From CAVUXJ01 sp963814975 (GTDB lineage Bacteria > Acidobacteriota > Vicinamibacteria > Vicinamibacterales > CAVVIG01), in NCBI GenBank assembly GCA_963814975.1, contig CAWFFB010000035.1:310001-374000 (forward strand): 64,000 bases of DNA, in the 5' to 3' direction. How positions within the stretch are numbered: position 1 is the stretch's first letter; every line of letters starts with the position of its first letter. The notes beneath the pieces were generated by a model. The model did not search any database, was not told the DNA's origin, and saw nothing but the letters and a program-made list of their open reading frames with translations. The position numbers and the translations under genes were made by a program. Shown one piece after another: positions 1 through 7,753 of the stretch.

Positions 1-3
1 CCT

Positions 4-624
4 ATGGAGCTTGACGTCGTCAACAACAACAACGAGAAGGTCGGCGCGTTCGATGTGCGCGACGACGTCTTCGGCGGGCGGGTCAACACCGAGCTGATCT
101 GGGAGTCGGTCGTGCGGGCGAACGCCGCCAGGCGGCAGGGGACACACGCGACCAAGAACCGGTCGCTGGTCAGCGGTGGCGGCAAGAAGCCGTGGCGGCA
201 GAAGGGTACGGGCCGCGCCCAGGCCGGTTCGACCCGCTCTCCGCTGTGGCGGCACGGCGGAACCGTGTTCGGCCCCCAGCCTCGCAGCTACGAGTACCAG
301 CTGCCGAAGAAGGTCGAGCGCGGGGCGCTGCGGGCGGCCCTGGCGCAGAAGCTGAAGGATGGCCAGCTGGTCGTCGTCGACGCGCTCGTCGCGGACGAAG
401 TCAAGACCAAGGCTGCGGTGGCCATGTTGAAGCGGCTCGGCATCGATGGCAAGGCCGTGATGATCGATGTCGCACCGGACGAGAAGCTCGCGCTGTCGGT
501 GCGGAACATCCCCGGCGTGGCGTTGCTGCCGAGCGGACGCGTGACCGCGCGCGACGTCATGCACGCGACCCGTGTCGTGGCCACGAGAGGCGCGATGGAG
601 AAATTGCAGGAAGCGCTAGCGTGA
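4..624 (+). CDS. rplD: 50S ribosomal protein L4
   Basis: Large-subunit protein L4, which binds 23S rRNA and lines part of the exit tunnel; in some bacteria it also represses its own operon. The 206 residues match the family length. The conserved basic loop GGGKKPWRQKGTGRAQAGS (about residues 58-76) followed by SPLWRHGGTVFGP is diagnostic. The ATG lies three bases from the window edge, so any ribosome binding site and the upstream rplC/rpsJ expected from gene order are outside the window. First visible gene of the S10 block; rplW follows after 45 bases. Confidence 0.97.
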   Translation: MELDVVNNNNEKVGAFDVRDDVFGGRVNTELIWESVVRANAARRQGTHATKNRSLVSGGGKKPWRQKGTGRAQAGSTRSPLWRHGGTVFGPQPRSYEYQLPKKVERGALRAALAQKLKDGQLVVVDALVADEVKTKAAVAMLKRLGIDGKAVMIDVAPDEKLALSVRNIPGVALLPSGRVTARDVMHATRVVATRGAMEKLQEALA

Positions 625-669
625 ACGGCAGTTCGGAAGTATCCGGTTTGAGCCGGACCTGAGAATGTC

Positions 670-960
670 ATGAAGCTCACAGATGTGATTCGCCGCCCGC
701 TGATTACCGAGAAGACGTCGATTCTGCGCGAAGACGGTCGGACGATCGTCTTTCATGTCGCGACCGACGCCAACAAGGTGGAGATCAAGCGGGCTGTCGA
801 ACAGTTGCTCGGCTCGAAGGTTGCCAGCATCCGCACCAGCATTGCGCACGGGAAGATCAAACGCCAGGGCCGCTTCGCGGGCCGTCGGCCGGACTGGAAG
901 AAGGCCTACGTGACGCTCCGCCAGGGCGAGAAGCTGCCCGAGTTCCTGGAGGGAGCGTAG
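670..960 (+). CDS. rplW: 50S ribosomal protein L23
   Basis: L23 sits at the tunnel exit and is the docking point for trigger factor and SRP. The 96-residue product opens with KLTDVIRRPLITEKT, the family hallmark, and carries the KVEIKRAVEQLLGSKV segment and a basic loop ending GRRPDWKKAYVTL. Lies between rplD and rplB as in the standard S10 order. The 45-base gap from rplD holds no strong repeat; the gap after it is filled by a hairpin element at 962-1027. Confidence 0.97.
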   Translation: MKLTDVIRRPLITEKTSILREDGRTIVFHVATDANKVEIKRAVEQLLGSKVASIRTSIAHGKIKRQGRFAGRRPDWKKAYVTLRQGEKLPEFLEGA

Positions 961-961
961 G

Positions 962-1027
962 AAGTCTCAACCCTCAGATGTCAAGTCTCAGCGTTCCTGA
1001 GCCTTGAGACTTGAGCACTTGAGACTT
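962..1027. repeat. Intergenic inverted word repeat, TCAAGTCTCA family
   Basis: Fills most of the rplW-rplB gap. The left arm carries AAGTCTCAA and TCAAGTCTCA, the right arm TTGAGACTTGA and CTTGAGACTT, so the transcript could fold into a long imperfect hairpin. There is no T-run after it, so it does not look like a simple terminator. A purine-rich stretch (CAGGGAG) before the rplB ATG lies just outside the right arm. The same words recur in at least seven other gaps of this window. Confidence 0.8.
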
Positions 1028-1044
1028 TCGGGAAGCAGGGAGTT

Positions 1045-1869
1045 ATGCCGATTCGCAAATTCAACCCGACCTCGCCGGGCCAGCGGTTTCAGACCGTCCA
1101 GACCTTCGACGAGATCACGACCACGGAGCCGCACAAGCCGCTGGTCGAGCCATTGCACCGTTCCGGCGGGCGCAACAACGCCGGCCAGCTGACGTCGTGG
1201 TGGCGCGGCGGTGGCCACAAGCGGATGTACCGCGTGATCGATTTCAAACGGGACAAGCGGGAGATCCCGGCAAAGGTCTCGACGATCGAATACGATCCCA
1301 ACCGGTCGGCGCGCATCGCGCTCCTGACCTACGCGGACGGAGAGAAGCGCTATATCCTCCAGCCGAACGGGCTGAAGACGGGCGATACGATTGTCGCCGG
1401 CCCGGCTGTGGACATTCTGCCGGGCAATGCGCTGCCGCTGAAGAATATTCCGCTCGGCACGCTCATCCACAATGTGGAGCTCAGGCCCGGCCGGGGAGGA
1501 CAGATCGCGAGGAGCGCCGGGTCGTCCGTGCAGCTTGTCGCCAAGGACGCCGACTATGCCTCGGTGAAGATGCCGTCCGGCGAGATTCGCAAGATCTTCG
1601 TCGAGTGCTATGCGACGGTCGGCCAGGTGGGCAACCTCGATCACGAGAACGTGTCGATCGGAAAGGCCGGTCGAAGCCGGTGGCTGGGACAGCGGCCGCA
1701 TGTCCGGGGCGTCGCGATGAACCCGGTGGACCACCCGCTTGGCGGCGGCGAGGGCAAGACGTCCGGTGGCCGGCACCCGGTCTCGCCGTGGGGCCTGCCG
1801 ACCAAGGGCTACAAGACGCGCAATCGCAAGAGCACGGACAAGTTCATCGTTCAACGAAGAAAAAAATAG
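1045..1869 (+). CDS. rplB: 50S ribosomal protein L2
   Basis: L2 is a primary 23S rRNA binder needed for subunit joining and peptidyl transfer. At 274 residues it is full length. Seen: RSGGRNNAGQLTSWWRGGGHK near the N-terminus, the central VDILPGNALPLKNIPLGT segment, and the C-terminal VRGVAMNPVDHPLGGGEG loop that contains the functionally important histidine, ending in a basic tail. The start at 1045 follows a GGGAG-type ribosome binding site at normal spacing. Confidence 0.98.
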   Translation: MPIRKFNPTSPGQRFQTVQTFDEITTTEPHKPLVEPLHRSGGRNNAGQLTSWWRGGGHKRMYRVIDFKRDKREIPAKVSTIEYDPNRSARIALLTYADGEKRYILQPNGLKTGDTIVAGPAVDILPGNALPLKNIPLGTLIHNVELRPGRGGQIARSAGSSVQLVAKDADYASVKMPSGEIRKIFVECYATVGQVGNLDHENVSIGKAGRSRWLGQRPHVRGVAMNPVDHPLGGGEGKTSGGRHPVSPWGLPTKGYKTRNRKSTDKFIVQRRKK

Positions 1870-1870
1870 C

Positions 1871-1939
1871 TATCGGCTTTCAGCTGTCAGCTTTCAGAGC
1901 TGGTGGCCGGGAGCTGACAGCTGAGAGCTGAAAGCTGAT

Positions 1940-1940
<1 letters not shown>
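1871..1940. repeat. Intergenic hairpin, CAGCTNTCAGC family, running into the rpsS start
   Basis: Covers the whole rplB-rpsS gap. The left arm begins right after the rplB stop with TATCGGCTTTCAGC (1871-1884); the right arm ends with GCTGAAAGCTGATA (1927-1940), whose last A is the first base of the rpsS ATG. Inner words (CAGCTGTCAGC / GCTGACAGCTG) pair as well, with a loop near GGTGGCCGGG. No separate Shine-Dalgarno is visible, so the start codon of rpsS lies at the base of a stable hairpin. Confidence 0.85.
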
Positions 1941-2286
<346 letters not shown>

Positions 2287-2290
<4 letters not shown>

Positions 2291-2739
2291 TCCAGGCACA
2301 CGCCACGGCACGCTACGTCAGAACCTCCGCCCAGAAGGCCGGGCTCGTGCTCGAGCTCATCCGCGGCAAGGACGTGAACCGCGCGCTTGCAACGCTCCGA
2401 TTCACGAAGAAGTCGGTCGCGAGCGACGTCGCCAAGGTGCTGCGGTCGGCGATTGCCAACGCGCAGCAGAAGGAGGGGTTCAGCGGCGATGTCGATCGGC
2501 TGTTCGTCTCCGCGTGCTTCGCAAACCAGGGACCCTCGCAGAAACGGGTGCGGCCGGCGCCGATGGGGCGGGCGTTCCGCGTCCTGAAACGAACCGCGCA
2601 CCTCACCGTCCAGGTGTCCGAGCGACCGGCGCCCGTGGTGGCCGCAGGCGCCACCGGATCGGCGAAGGGCCGGAAGCCCGCGACCGGCACCCGGAAGTCG
2701 GCCGGCGGCGGTCGTCCGGCGAAGGCGAACAAGGCGTAA
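2287..2739 (+). CDS. rplV: 50S ribosomal protein L22 with basic tail
   Basis: L22 lines the peptide exit tunnel. Seen: ATARYVRTSAQKAGLVLELIRGKDVNRAL at the N-terminus in family register, AIANAQQKEGF in the middle, and the tunnel beta-hairpin containing MGRAFRVLKRTAHLTVQVSE. The core ends near residue 115; the remaining 35 residues are a Gly/Lys/Arg/Pro-rich tail, making the 150-residue product longer than the usual 110-120. The start overlaps the rpsS stop by four bases; rpsC follows after 10 bases. Confidence 0.97.
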
Positions 2740-2749
2740 AGGAGCAACA

Positions 2750-3442
2750 GTGGGTCAGAAGGTTCATCCGTACGGATTCCGGCTCGGGTTCAACAAGACA
2801 TGGCGATCGCGCTGGTACTCCGATCGTGACTACGCCAAGCTGTTGCACGAGGATCTCGAGCTGCGGTCCACGCTGAAGAAGCGATTCGCGCACGCGGGCG
2901 TCTCCAAGATCGAAACCGAGCGCGCCGCCAACAAGCTGAAGATCGACATCTATACCTCGCGTCCGGGCATCATCATCGGCCGCAAGGGGACCGAAGTCGA
3001 CAAGCTGAAGCAGGAAATCCAGAAGCGCACCAACCGCGAGGTCTTCATCAATATTCAGGAGATCCAGAAACCGGAGCTCGATGCGCAGCTCATCTCGGAG
3101 TCGGTGGCCATGCAGCTCGAGAAGCGCGTGGCGTTCCGCCGGGCGATGCGCAAGGCGGTCGAGTCGTCGCTGCGCTTCGGCGCGCGCGGCATCAAGGTGC
3201 GCGTCTCGGGACGGCTGAACGGTGCGGAGATCGCGCGCTCGGAATGGTACCTCCACGGCCAGCTTCCCCTGCAGACGCTCCGCGCGGACATCGATTACGG
3301 CTTCGCGGAAGCGAGCACGACCTACGGGCAGATCGGGATCAAGGTGTGGCTGTACAAGGGCGAGCGTCTGGTGCCACAGCGTGGCCGCGAAGAGGAATAC
3401 CGGGAACGGGCACCTCGCAGGCCGCAGGCGGCGCGGGGCTAG
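2750..3442 (+). CDS. rpsC: 30S ribosomal protein S3
   Basis: S3 guards the mRNA entry channel and contributes to helicase activity. The GTG start at 2750 follows AAAGGAG at close spacing. Seen: GQKVHPYGFRLGF at the N-terminus, a KH domain with the GRKGTEVDKLK-type GXXG loop near residues 77-90, and the C-terminal domain with GARGIKVRVSGRLNGAEIAR. The 230 residues are typical. Ten bases separate it from rplV. The gap to rplP holds an inverted repeat. Confidence 0.98.
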   Translation: MGQKVHPYGFRLGFNKTWRSRWYSDRDYAKLLHEDLELRSTLKKRFAHAGVSKIETERAANKLKIDIYTSRPGIIIGRKGTEVDKLKQEIQKRTNREVFINIQEIQKPELDAQLISESVAMQLEKRVAFRRAMRKAVESSLRFGARGIKVRVSGRLNGAEIARSEWYLHGQLPLQTLRADIDYGFAEASTTYGQIGIKVWLYKGERLVPQRGREEEYRERAPRRPQAARG

Positions 3443-3447
3443 AAGGA

Positions 3448-3530
3448 ATCTGGTCGTTTGGTCATCGAGTCATCGGGCGCTTTGATTTTTCAATCGATCA
3501 CCCGATGACTCAATCACCCGATGACCAGAT
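3448..3530. repeat. Intergenic inverted word repeat, GTCATCGGGTGAT family
   Basis: Fills most of the rpsC-rplP gap. The left arm (3448-3479, reading ATCTGGTC...GAGTCATCGGGCG) matches the reverse complement of the right arm (3499-3530, CACCCGATGACTCAATCACC onward) at roughly 26 of 32 positions by eye. Each arm carries the word CCCGATGA or its complement twice. The central segment GATTTTTCAATC can pair on itself. A relative element lies at 8534-8604. Confidence 0.8.
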
Positions 3531-3551
3531 GATTGGATTCAGGATGTCGCT

Positions 3552-3977
3552 ATGTTGATGCCGAAGAAAGTCAAATTCCGCAAGCAGCAGCGCGGGCGGA
3601 TGGCGGGGAAAGCCTGGCGCGGGTCCGACGTCTCGTTCGGGGACTACGGGCTGAAGGCGCTCGAGCCGTGCTGGCTGACCGATCGCCAGATCGAGGCGGC
3701 GCGCGTGGCGATGACGCGCTTCATCAAGCGCGGCGGCAAGATCTGGGTGCGGGTATTTCCCGACAAGCCGATTACGAAGAAGCCGCAGGAAACACGCATG
3801 GGCAAGGGGAAGGGCGCCCCCGACGCCTGGGTCGCGGTCATCCGGCCCGGCCGCGTCCTGTTCGAGATGGAAGGTGTGAGCGAGGGTGAAGCGCGGGAGG
3901 CGATGAAACTGGCGGCCGCGAAGCTGCCCATTCTCACCAAGTTCGCAACCCGGTTCGCCCTGGAGAAGATGCTATGA
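3552..3977 (+). CDS. rplP: 50S ribosomal protein L16
   Basis: L16 contacts the aminoacyl-tRNA elbow and organises the A-site region. The product starts MLMPKKVKFRKQQRGRM, the classic L16 opening, which fixes the start at 3552. Further family blocks are RQIEAARVAMTRFIKRGGKIWVRVFPDKP (about residues 50-78) and the loop RMGKGKGAPDAWVAVI. Length 141 residues is normal. Its TGA overlaps the rpmC ATG (ATGA). Confidence 0.98.
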   Translation: MLMPKKVKFRKQQRGRMAGKAWRGSDVSFGDYGLKALEPCWLTDRQIEAARVAMTRFIKRGGKIWVRVFPDKPITKKPQETRMGKGKGAPDAWVAVIRPGRVLFEMEGVSEGEAREAMKLAAAKLPILTKFATRFALEKML

Positions 3978-4162
3978 AAGCCGGGGATTTGCGCGAGCTC
4001 GGCGCCGACCAGCTGGCCCAGCGAGAGCGCGAGCTGGCCGATCAGCTGTTCCGCATGCGCATCCAGAAATCGATGGGTCAGCTCGAGGCCCCCGACAAGC
4101 TTCGCCTGGTGCGGCGCGATCTGGCGCGCGTGAAAACGGTGCTCAGACAGCAAAGGACGTAA
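3974..4162 (+). CDS. rpmC: 50S ribosomal protein L29
   Basis: Small helical protein next to L23 at the tunnel exit. The 62 residues open MKAGDLRELGADQLAQRERELADQLFRMR in family register, with a second helix containing LRLVRRDLARVKTVLRQ. The start overlaps the rplP stop by four bases, which implies translational coupling. It is followed by an inverted repeat rather than directly by rpsQ. Confidence 0.96.
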   Translation: MKAGDLRELGADQLAQRERELADQLFRMRIQKSMGQLEAPDKLRLVRRDLARVKTVLRQQRT

Positions 4163-4171
4163 TTCGTGACG

Positions 4172-4230
4172 TGGTGAGGGCGTGAGTTGGCGACGGACGT
4201 CTCGTCGATTCACCAATTCGCCGACTCACC
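4172..4230. repeat. Intergenic inverted repeat, GGTGAGTTGGCGA family
   Basis: Located in the rpmC-rpsQ gap. The left arm contains GGTGAGGGCGTGAGTTGGCG; the right arm contains ATTCACCAATTCGCCGACTC and ends CACC, so the two pair imperfectly around a GACGTC centre. Architecture matches the other word elements in this operon but the words themselves are unrelated to them. Confidence 0.7.
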
Positions 4231-4256
4231 AAATCGCCAAGTTTCGAGTTTCAACT

Positions 4257-4511
4257 ATGCCTCAGAAAGCTGAAAAAGTCGGCGTCGTCGTCAGCGACAA
4301 GATGCAGAAGAGCATCGTGGTCGCGGTCGAATGGCAGGTGCGGCACGGCCTGTACGGCAAGACCGAGCGGCGTACGTCGAAGTTCATGGTGCACGACGAA
4401 GGCGGCGAGGCCAAGATTGGCGACCTGGTCGCGATCGTGGAAACGCGGCCGATGAGCCGGCGCAAGCGCTGGGCGCTCGCGCGGGTCGTCCGGCAGGCGG
4501 CACAGGTCTAA
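4257..4511 (+). CDS. rpsQ: 30S ribosomal protein S17
   Basis: S17 is a primary 16S rRNA binder with an OB fold. I place the start at 4257 (MPQKAEKVGVVVSDKMQKSIVV) because this is the family N-terminus; an upstream in-frame ATG at 4182 would add 25 residues encoded by the repeat element. The 84 residues contain KTERRTSKFMVHDE and a C-terminal TRPMSRRKRWALARVV, both diagnostic. Followed by another repeat element before rplN. Confidence 0.96.
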   Translation: MPQKAEKVGVVVSDKMQKSIVVAVEWQVRHGLYGKTERRTSKFMVHDEGGEAKIGDLVAIVETRPMSRRKRWALARVVRQAAQV

Positions 4512-4620
4512 CGTTCGCGGTTCTGCGTTCAACGTTCTGCGTGCTTAGAACGCTGAACGCCGAACGAAGGACGTCGAACGCCGAACGCTCGAACGCCTGA
4601 ACGCCGAACGTCTAGAACGT
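4512..4620. repeat. Intergenic inverted word repeat, GAACGNNGAACG family
   Basis: Begins directly after the rpsQ stop. The left part has words of type CGTTCNNCGTTC (GCGGTTCTGCGTTCAACG), the right part repeats GAACGC/GAACGT about nine times (GAACGCTGAACGCCGAACG and so on). The arms can pair in several registers. A second member with tandem GCAGAACG units lies at 15177-15280 upstream of rplQ. Confidence 0.8.
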
Positions 4621-4646
4621 AGATCGAGCGAGAGCGGAGCCAAGCC

Positions 4647-5015
4647 ATGATTCAGATGCGATCGATTCTCGACGTCGCCGACAACTCCGGCGCGCGCAAG
4701 ATCGCGATCATCAATCCGATCGGCGGATCGACGGGCCGGTACGCCCGCCTCGGGGACATCGTGACCGCCTCGGTGAAGGAAGCGACCGCCGAGTCCACCG
4801 TGAAGAAGGGACAGGTGGTCAAGGCGGTGATCGTGCGAACCGTCAAGGAACAGCGTCGCCGCGACGGCAGCTACATCCGCTTCGATCGCAACGCGGCGGT
4901 GCTCATCAACGACCAGAACGAGCCGATCGGGACGCGCGTGTTCGGTCCGGTCGCGCGCGAGTTGCGCGAACGGCGCTTCATGAAGATCATTTCGCTGGCG
5001 CCTGAAGTGCTGTAG
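4647..5015 (+). CDS. rplN: 50S ribosomal protein L14
   Basis: L14 forms an inter-subunit bridge and is a contact for the silencing factor RsfS. The product (122 residues, exactly the usual length) opens MIQMRSILDVADNSGARKI and has VKKGQVVKAVIVRTVKE and the conserved NDQNEPIGTRVFGPVARELR with the C-terminal ISLAPEVL. A GGAGC-type binding site precedes the ATG. Start of the spc-type part of the block. Confidence 0.98.
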   Translation: MIQMRSILDVADNSGARKIAIINPIGGSTGRYARLGDIVTASVKEATAESTVKKGQVVKAVIVRTVKEQRRRDGSYIRFDRNAAVLINDQNEPIGTRVFGPVARELRERRFMKIISLAPEVL

Positions 5016-5020
5016 GGAAG

Positions 5021-5147
5021 TTCACAGTTGACAGCCGACCAGTTCACAGTCTTGATGGGCCGGAAAAAGGGTTCGATGGCGTCAACCGCGATCGGAGACT
5101 GTCAACTGTCAGCGACTGTTGACCTGTTAACTGTCAACCGTCAACAG
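5021..5147. repeat. Intergenic inverted word repeat, CAGTTGACAG family
   Basis: Fills the rplN-rplX gap. The left part has TTCACAGTTGACAG and AGTTCACAGTC; the right part has GACTGTCAACTGTCAGCG, CTGTTGAC, TTAACTGTCAACC and GTCAACAG. Left and right words are complementary, with about 55 bases between the arms. Related elements occur at 12132-12210, 49085-49180 and 53475-53537. Confidence 0.8.
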
Positions 5148-5167
5148 TAGTTACGAAGCAACGATAT

Positions 5168-5500
5168 ATGTCCCGTTTATCTACGCCGATTCGAAAGAAC
5201 GACCACGTCCTCGTCGTCACGGGCAAGGACCGCGGCAAGCGCGGCCGCGTGCTGAAGGTGGCGCCGGACAAGAACCGGCTGGTCATCGAAGGGGTGAACC
5301 TGATCAAGCGGCACACCAAGGCGAACCCCGGCAAGAACGTGAAAGGCGGCATCGTCGAGCGCGAGGCGTCGGTGCACGCGAGCAACGTGCAGCTGGTATG
5401 TCCGGAGTGCGGCGCGCAGACGCGTATCGGCCACAGGATCCTCGGTGACGGCCGCAAGGTGCGCTTCTGCAGAAAGTGCGAAGGAGTGGTCGACAAATGA
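5168..5500 (+). CDS. rplX: 50S ribosomal protein L24
   Basis: L24 is an assembly initiator that binds the 5' part of 23S rRNA. It has a KOW motif near residues 8-36 (IRKNDHVLVVTGKDRGKRG, then VLKV) and a C-terminal CPECGAQTRIGHRILGDGRK with a CXXC...CXXC zinc ribbon ending FCRKCEGVVDK, a form seen in many phyla. Length 110. The stop overlaps the rplE start (ATGA). Confidence 0.97.
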   Translation: MSRLSTPIRKNDHVLVVTGKDRGKRGRVLKVAPDKNRLVIEGVNLIKRHTKANPGKNVKGGIVEREASVHASNVQLVCPECGAQTRIGHRILGDGRKVRFCRKCEGVVDK

Positions 5501-6039
5501 GCCGGTTGAAGGACAAGTATCAGAAAGAGGTCGTCCCGGCGCTGACCAAGGAGTTCGGGTACAAGAACGTGATGGCCGTGCCGCGCATCCAGAAAATCGT
5601 GGTCAACATGGGTCTCGGCGAAGCCACCGCGAACGCGAAGATCGTGGATACGGGCTCCGACGAGCTGGCGCGGATCACGGGCCAGAAGCCGGTGACGCGC
5701 CGGGCGAAGAAGTCGATCGCCGCGTTCAAGGTCAGGAAGGGCATGCCGATCGCCGCGATGGTCACGCTGCGCGGCGCCCGCATGTGGGAATTCCTGGATC
5801 GGTTGACCAGTATTGCGCTGCCCCGCGTCCGCGACTTCAAGGGGGTCTCGCCGCGCGGCTTCGACGGCCGGGGCAACTACACGCTCGGCCTGCGCGACCA
5901 GTTGCTGTTCCCCGAGATCGATTACATGAAGGTCGACAAGGCGCGCGGCATGAACGTCTCGGTGGTCACCACCGCCAGGACCGATGAAGAAGCGCGCAAG
6001 CTCCTCCAGTTCGTCGGGATGCCGTTCCGGCAGAGTTAA
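5497..6039 (+). CDS. rplE: 50S ribosomal protein L5
   Basis: L5 anchors 5S rRNA and bridges to S13. The start at 5497 (MSRLKDKYQKEVVPALTKEF) gives 180 residues, the family length, and overlaps rplX by four bases; an in-frame ATG at 5476 is upstream inside rplX and less likely. Blocks seen: VPRIQKIVVNMGLGEA, TGQKPVTRRAKKSIAAFKVR, MPIAAMVTLRG and NYTLGLRDQLLFPEI. Confidence 0.97.
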   Translation: MSRLKDKYQKEVVPALTKEFGYKNVMAVPRIQKIVVNMGLGEATANAKIVDTGSDELARITGQKPVTRRAKKSIAAFKVRKGMPIAAMVTLRGARMWEFLDRLTSIALPRVRDFKGVSPRGFDGRGNYTLGLRDQLLFPEIDYMKVDKARGMNVSVVTTARTDEEARKLLQFVGMPFRQS

Positions 6040-6044
6040 TCCTT

Positions 6045-6230
6045 ATGGCTACGACCGCGAAGATCGCGAAGACGCTGAAAAAACAGAAGTTCAAGGTCCG
6101 GCTGCGGAACCGCTGCCGTCTCTGTGGCCGGCCCCGGGCGTACATGCGGAAGTTCGCGCTGTGCCGCCTGTGCTTCCGCAAGCTGGCGCTCGAGGGAGAC
6201 GTCACTGGCGTGACAAAAAGTAGTTGGTAG
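6045..6230 (+). CDS. rpsN: 30S ribosomal protein S14, zinc-binding type
   Basis: S14 in the small-subunit head. The 61-residue product is the short zinc-binding (C+) type: CRLCGRPRAYMRKFALCRLC gives a CXXC-X12-CXXC ligand set (about residues 24-43), followed by FRKLALEGDVTGVTKSSW, the standard C-terminus. Five bases separate it from rplE. The gap after it holds a compound repeat. Confidence 0.97.
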   Translation: MATTAKIAKTLKKQKFKVRLRNRCRLCGRPRAYMRKFALCRLCFRKLALEGDVTGVTKSSW

Positions 6231-6320
6231 GACAGTTGTCAACTGTCAGCTCTCAGCCCGCAGCCGAGCCTGACAGGGTCGCTGTGCGCTGATCGCTGAG
6301 AGCCGAAAGCTGAGAGCCGA
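6231..6320. repeat. Intergenic compound inverted repeat (CAGTTGTCAACTG plus GCTGAGAGC words)
   Basis: Begins directly after the rpsN stop with GACAGTTGTCAACTGTC, a near-perfect palindrome, then CAGCTCTCAGCCCGCAGC on the left and GCTGAGAGCCGAAAGCTGAG on the right. It combines words of two families seen separately elsewhere. It ends six bases before the rpsH ATG, again leaving little room for a conventional binding site. Confidence 0.75.
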
Positions 6321-6325
6321 ACGAT

Positions 6326-6736
6326 ATGACCGATCCAATCGCTGACATGCTCACGCGGATTCGCAACGCGGTGACCGCGAAGCACACCCGCGTCGATATG
6401 CCCGCCTCGCGCATCAAATCCGACATCGCGCGGATTCTGCAGGACGAGGGCTACATTCAGGGCTTCAAGGTCCTTGACGAGGCCGCCTCGAAGGAGGCCG
6501 GGCCCGACAAGACCCTCCGCCTGTTCCTGAAATACGGCCCGCACGGCGAGCGCCTCATCACCGGCGTCGAGCGGATCAGCCGTCCTGGCCGCCGCGTGTA
6601 TTTCGGTCGCGACGACGTGCCGGAAGTGCTGGCCGGGCTCGGCACCAGCATCCTGACGACTTCGCGCGGCGTGATGACTGGCCGCGAAGCGGTCAAAGTC
6701 GGCGTCGGCGGGGAAGTGCTTTGTAACATCTGGTAA
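6326..6736 (+). CDS. rpsH: 30S ribosomal protein S8
   Basis: S8 binds the central domain of 16S rRNA and in Escherichia coli also represses the spc operon by binding mRNA. The 136-residue product has TDPIADMLTRIRNAVTAKH at the N-terminus, the FLKYGPHGERLITGVERIS region, and the C-terminal STSRG-type motif (ILTTSRGVMTGREAVKVGVGGEVL) that contacts RNA. Followed by a TCAAGTCTCA-family element. Confidence 0.98.
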   Translation: MTDPIADMLTRIRNAVTAKHTRVDMPASRIKSDIARILQDEGYIQGFKVLDEAASKEAGPDKTLRLFLKYGPHGERLITGVERISRPGRRVYFGRDDVPEVLAGLGTSILTTSRGVMTGREAVKVGVGGEVLCNIW

Positions 6737-6808
6737 GTCTCAAGCCTCAAGTTCAAGTCTCAGGAGACGCGCAGAGATTGGGACTTGAGACTTCAGACTT
6801 GAGACTTG
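6735..6808. repeat. Intergenic inverted word repeat, TCAAGTCTCA family
   Basis: Starts within the rpsH stop codon. The left arm AAGTCTCAAG...CAAGTCTCA pairs with the right arm ACTTGAGACTT...ACTTGAGACTTG. About 23 bases separate the arms. A TAGGAACAG binding site and the rplF ATG follow. Confidence 0.8.
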
Positions 6809-6821
6809 GTAGGAACAGATA

Positions 6822-7361
6822 ATGTCTCGAATCGGAAAGAAGCTGATCACGGTTCCCAAGGGGGTCACCATCACGGTGCTCGACAGCGCCGTCGAGGTGC
6901 AGGGGCCCAAGGGGAAATTGAGGCAGATCGTGCCGAGCGGCATCAATTTCGAGCTCTCCGACGGGCAGCTGGTCGCCAAGCGCGCGACCGACGACCCCGG
7001 GCTCGCGAAGTATCACGGCCTCGCGCGCAGCCTCGTGGCCAATGCCGTCGCCGGCGTGACCGACGGCTTCAAAAAGGAGCTCGACATCGTCGGTGTGGGA
7101 TACAGGGCAGAGGTGAAGGGCCGGCAGGTCATCTTCGCGCTCGGCTACTCACACGCCGTCGTGTTCGACATCCCGCAGGGCATCGACATCACGATCGAGA
7201 AACAGACGCATCTGTCCGTGACCGGCGTGGACCGCCAGCTCGTCGGACAGGTCGCCGCCGAGATCCGGCGGCTGCGGAAGCCCGATCCGTATAAGCAGAA
7301 GGGCGTGCGCTACACCGGTGAAGTGCTGAAGAAGAAGGCCGGGAAGACCGGCGCCAAGTAG
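6822..7361 (+). CDS. rplF: 50S ribosomal protein L6
   Basis: L6 lies near the sarcin-ricin loop and the factor-binding site. The 179 residues include MSRIGKKLITVPKGVTI, the first-domain VQGPKGKLRQIVPSGINF, and the second-domain VGVGYRAEVKGRQVIFALGYSH. The C-terminus has the signature QLVGQVAAEIRRLRKPDPYK, then GVRYTGEVLKKKAGK. A GTAGGAACAG binding site precedes the ATG. Only 15 bases separate it from rplR. Confidence 0.98.
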   Translation: MSRIGKKLITVPKGVTITVLDSAVEVQGPKGKLRQIVPSGINFELSDGQLVAKRATDDPGLAKYHGLARSLVANAVAGVTDGFKKELDIVGVGYRAEVKGRQVIFALGYSHAVVFDIPQGIDITIEKQTHLSVTGVDRQLVGQVAAEIRRLRKPDPYKQKGVRYTGEVLKKKAGKTGAK

Positions 7362-7376
7362 CTGAGAGCTGTTGAG

Positions 7377-7751
7377 ATGAAGATCAAAACCAAAGATGAT
7401 CGCCGCCGCCGGATCCAGCTGCGCCAGCGCAAGCGGATCGCGGGGACCCAGGGGCGCCCGCGGTTGAGCGTGTTCCGCAGCGTCTCGCACATTTATGCGC
7501 AGGTGATCGACGATTTGACCGGCCAGACGCTCGCGTCCGCGTCGAGCGTGGATCCGGCCCTGAAAGGCGCGTTCGCCAAGGGCATCAGCGGCGGGAACCT
7601 CAAGGGCGCCGAGGCGGTCGGCGCGGCCATCGCCGAACGATCAATCGGCAAGGGCATCACCCGTGTCGTGTTCGACCGCAGCGGGTTTCTCTACCACGGG
7701 CGCATTCGCGCCGTGGCCGACGCCGCGCGCAAAGCAGGACTGGAATTTTAA
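7377..7751 (+). CDS. rplR: 50S ribosomal protein L18
   Basis: L18 binds 5S rRNA together with L5. The 124 residues contain RRRRIQLRQRKRIAG, RPRLSVFRSVSHIYAQVIDD, the glycine-rich GGNLKGAEAVGAAIAERS segment and the C-terminal FDRSGFLYHGRIRAVADAARKAGLEF, all in family order. The short gap from rplF (7362-7376) contains one CTGAGAGCTG word, possibly a remnant of the repeat family. rpsE starts two bases after the stop. Confidence 0.97.
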   Translation: MKIKTKDDRRRRIQLRQRKRIAGTQGRPRLSVFRSVSHIYAQVIDDLTGQTLASASSVDPALKGAFAKGISGGNLKGAEAVGAAIAERSIGKGITRVVFDRSGFLYHGRIRAVADAARKAGLEF

Positions 7752-7753
7752 CC

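Noticed and set aside
4182..4256. Longer S17 N-terminus from an upstream ATG
   Set aside because: The extra 25 residues are encoded by the intergenic repeat and do not match the S17 family, which starts at 4257.
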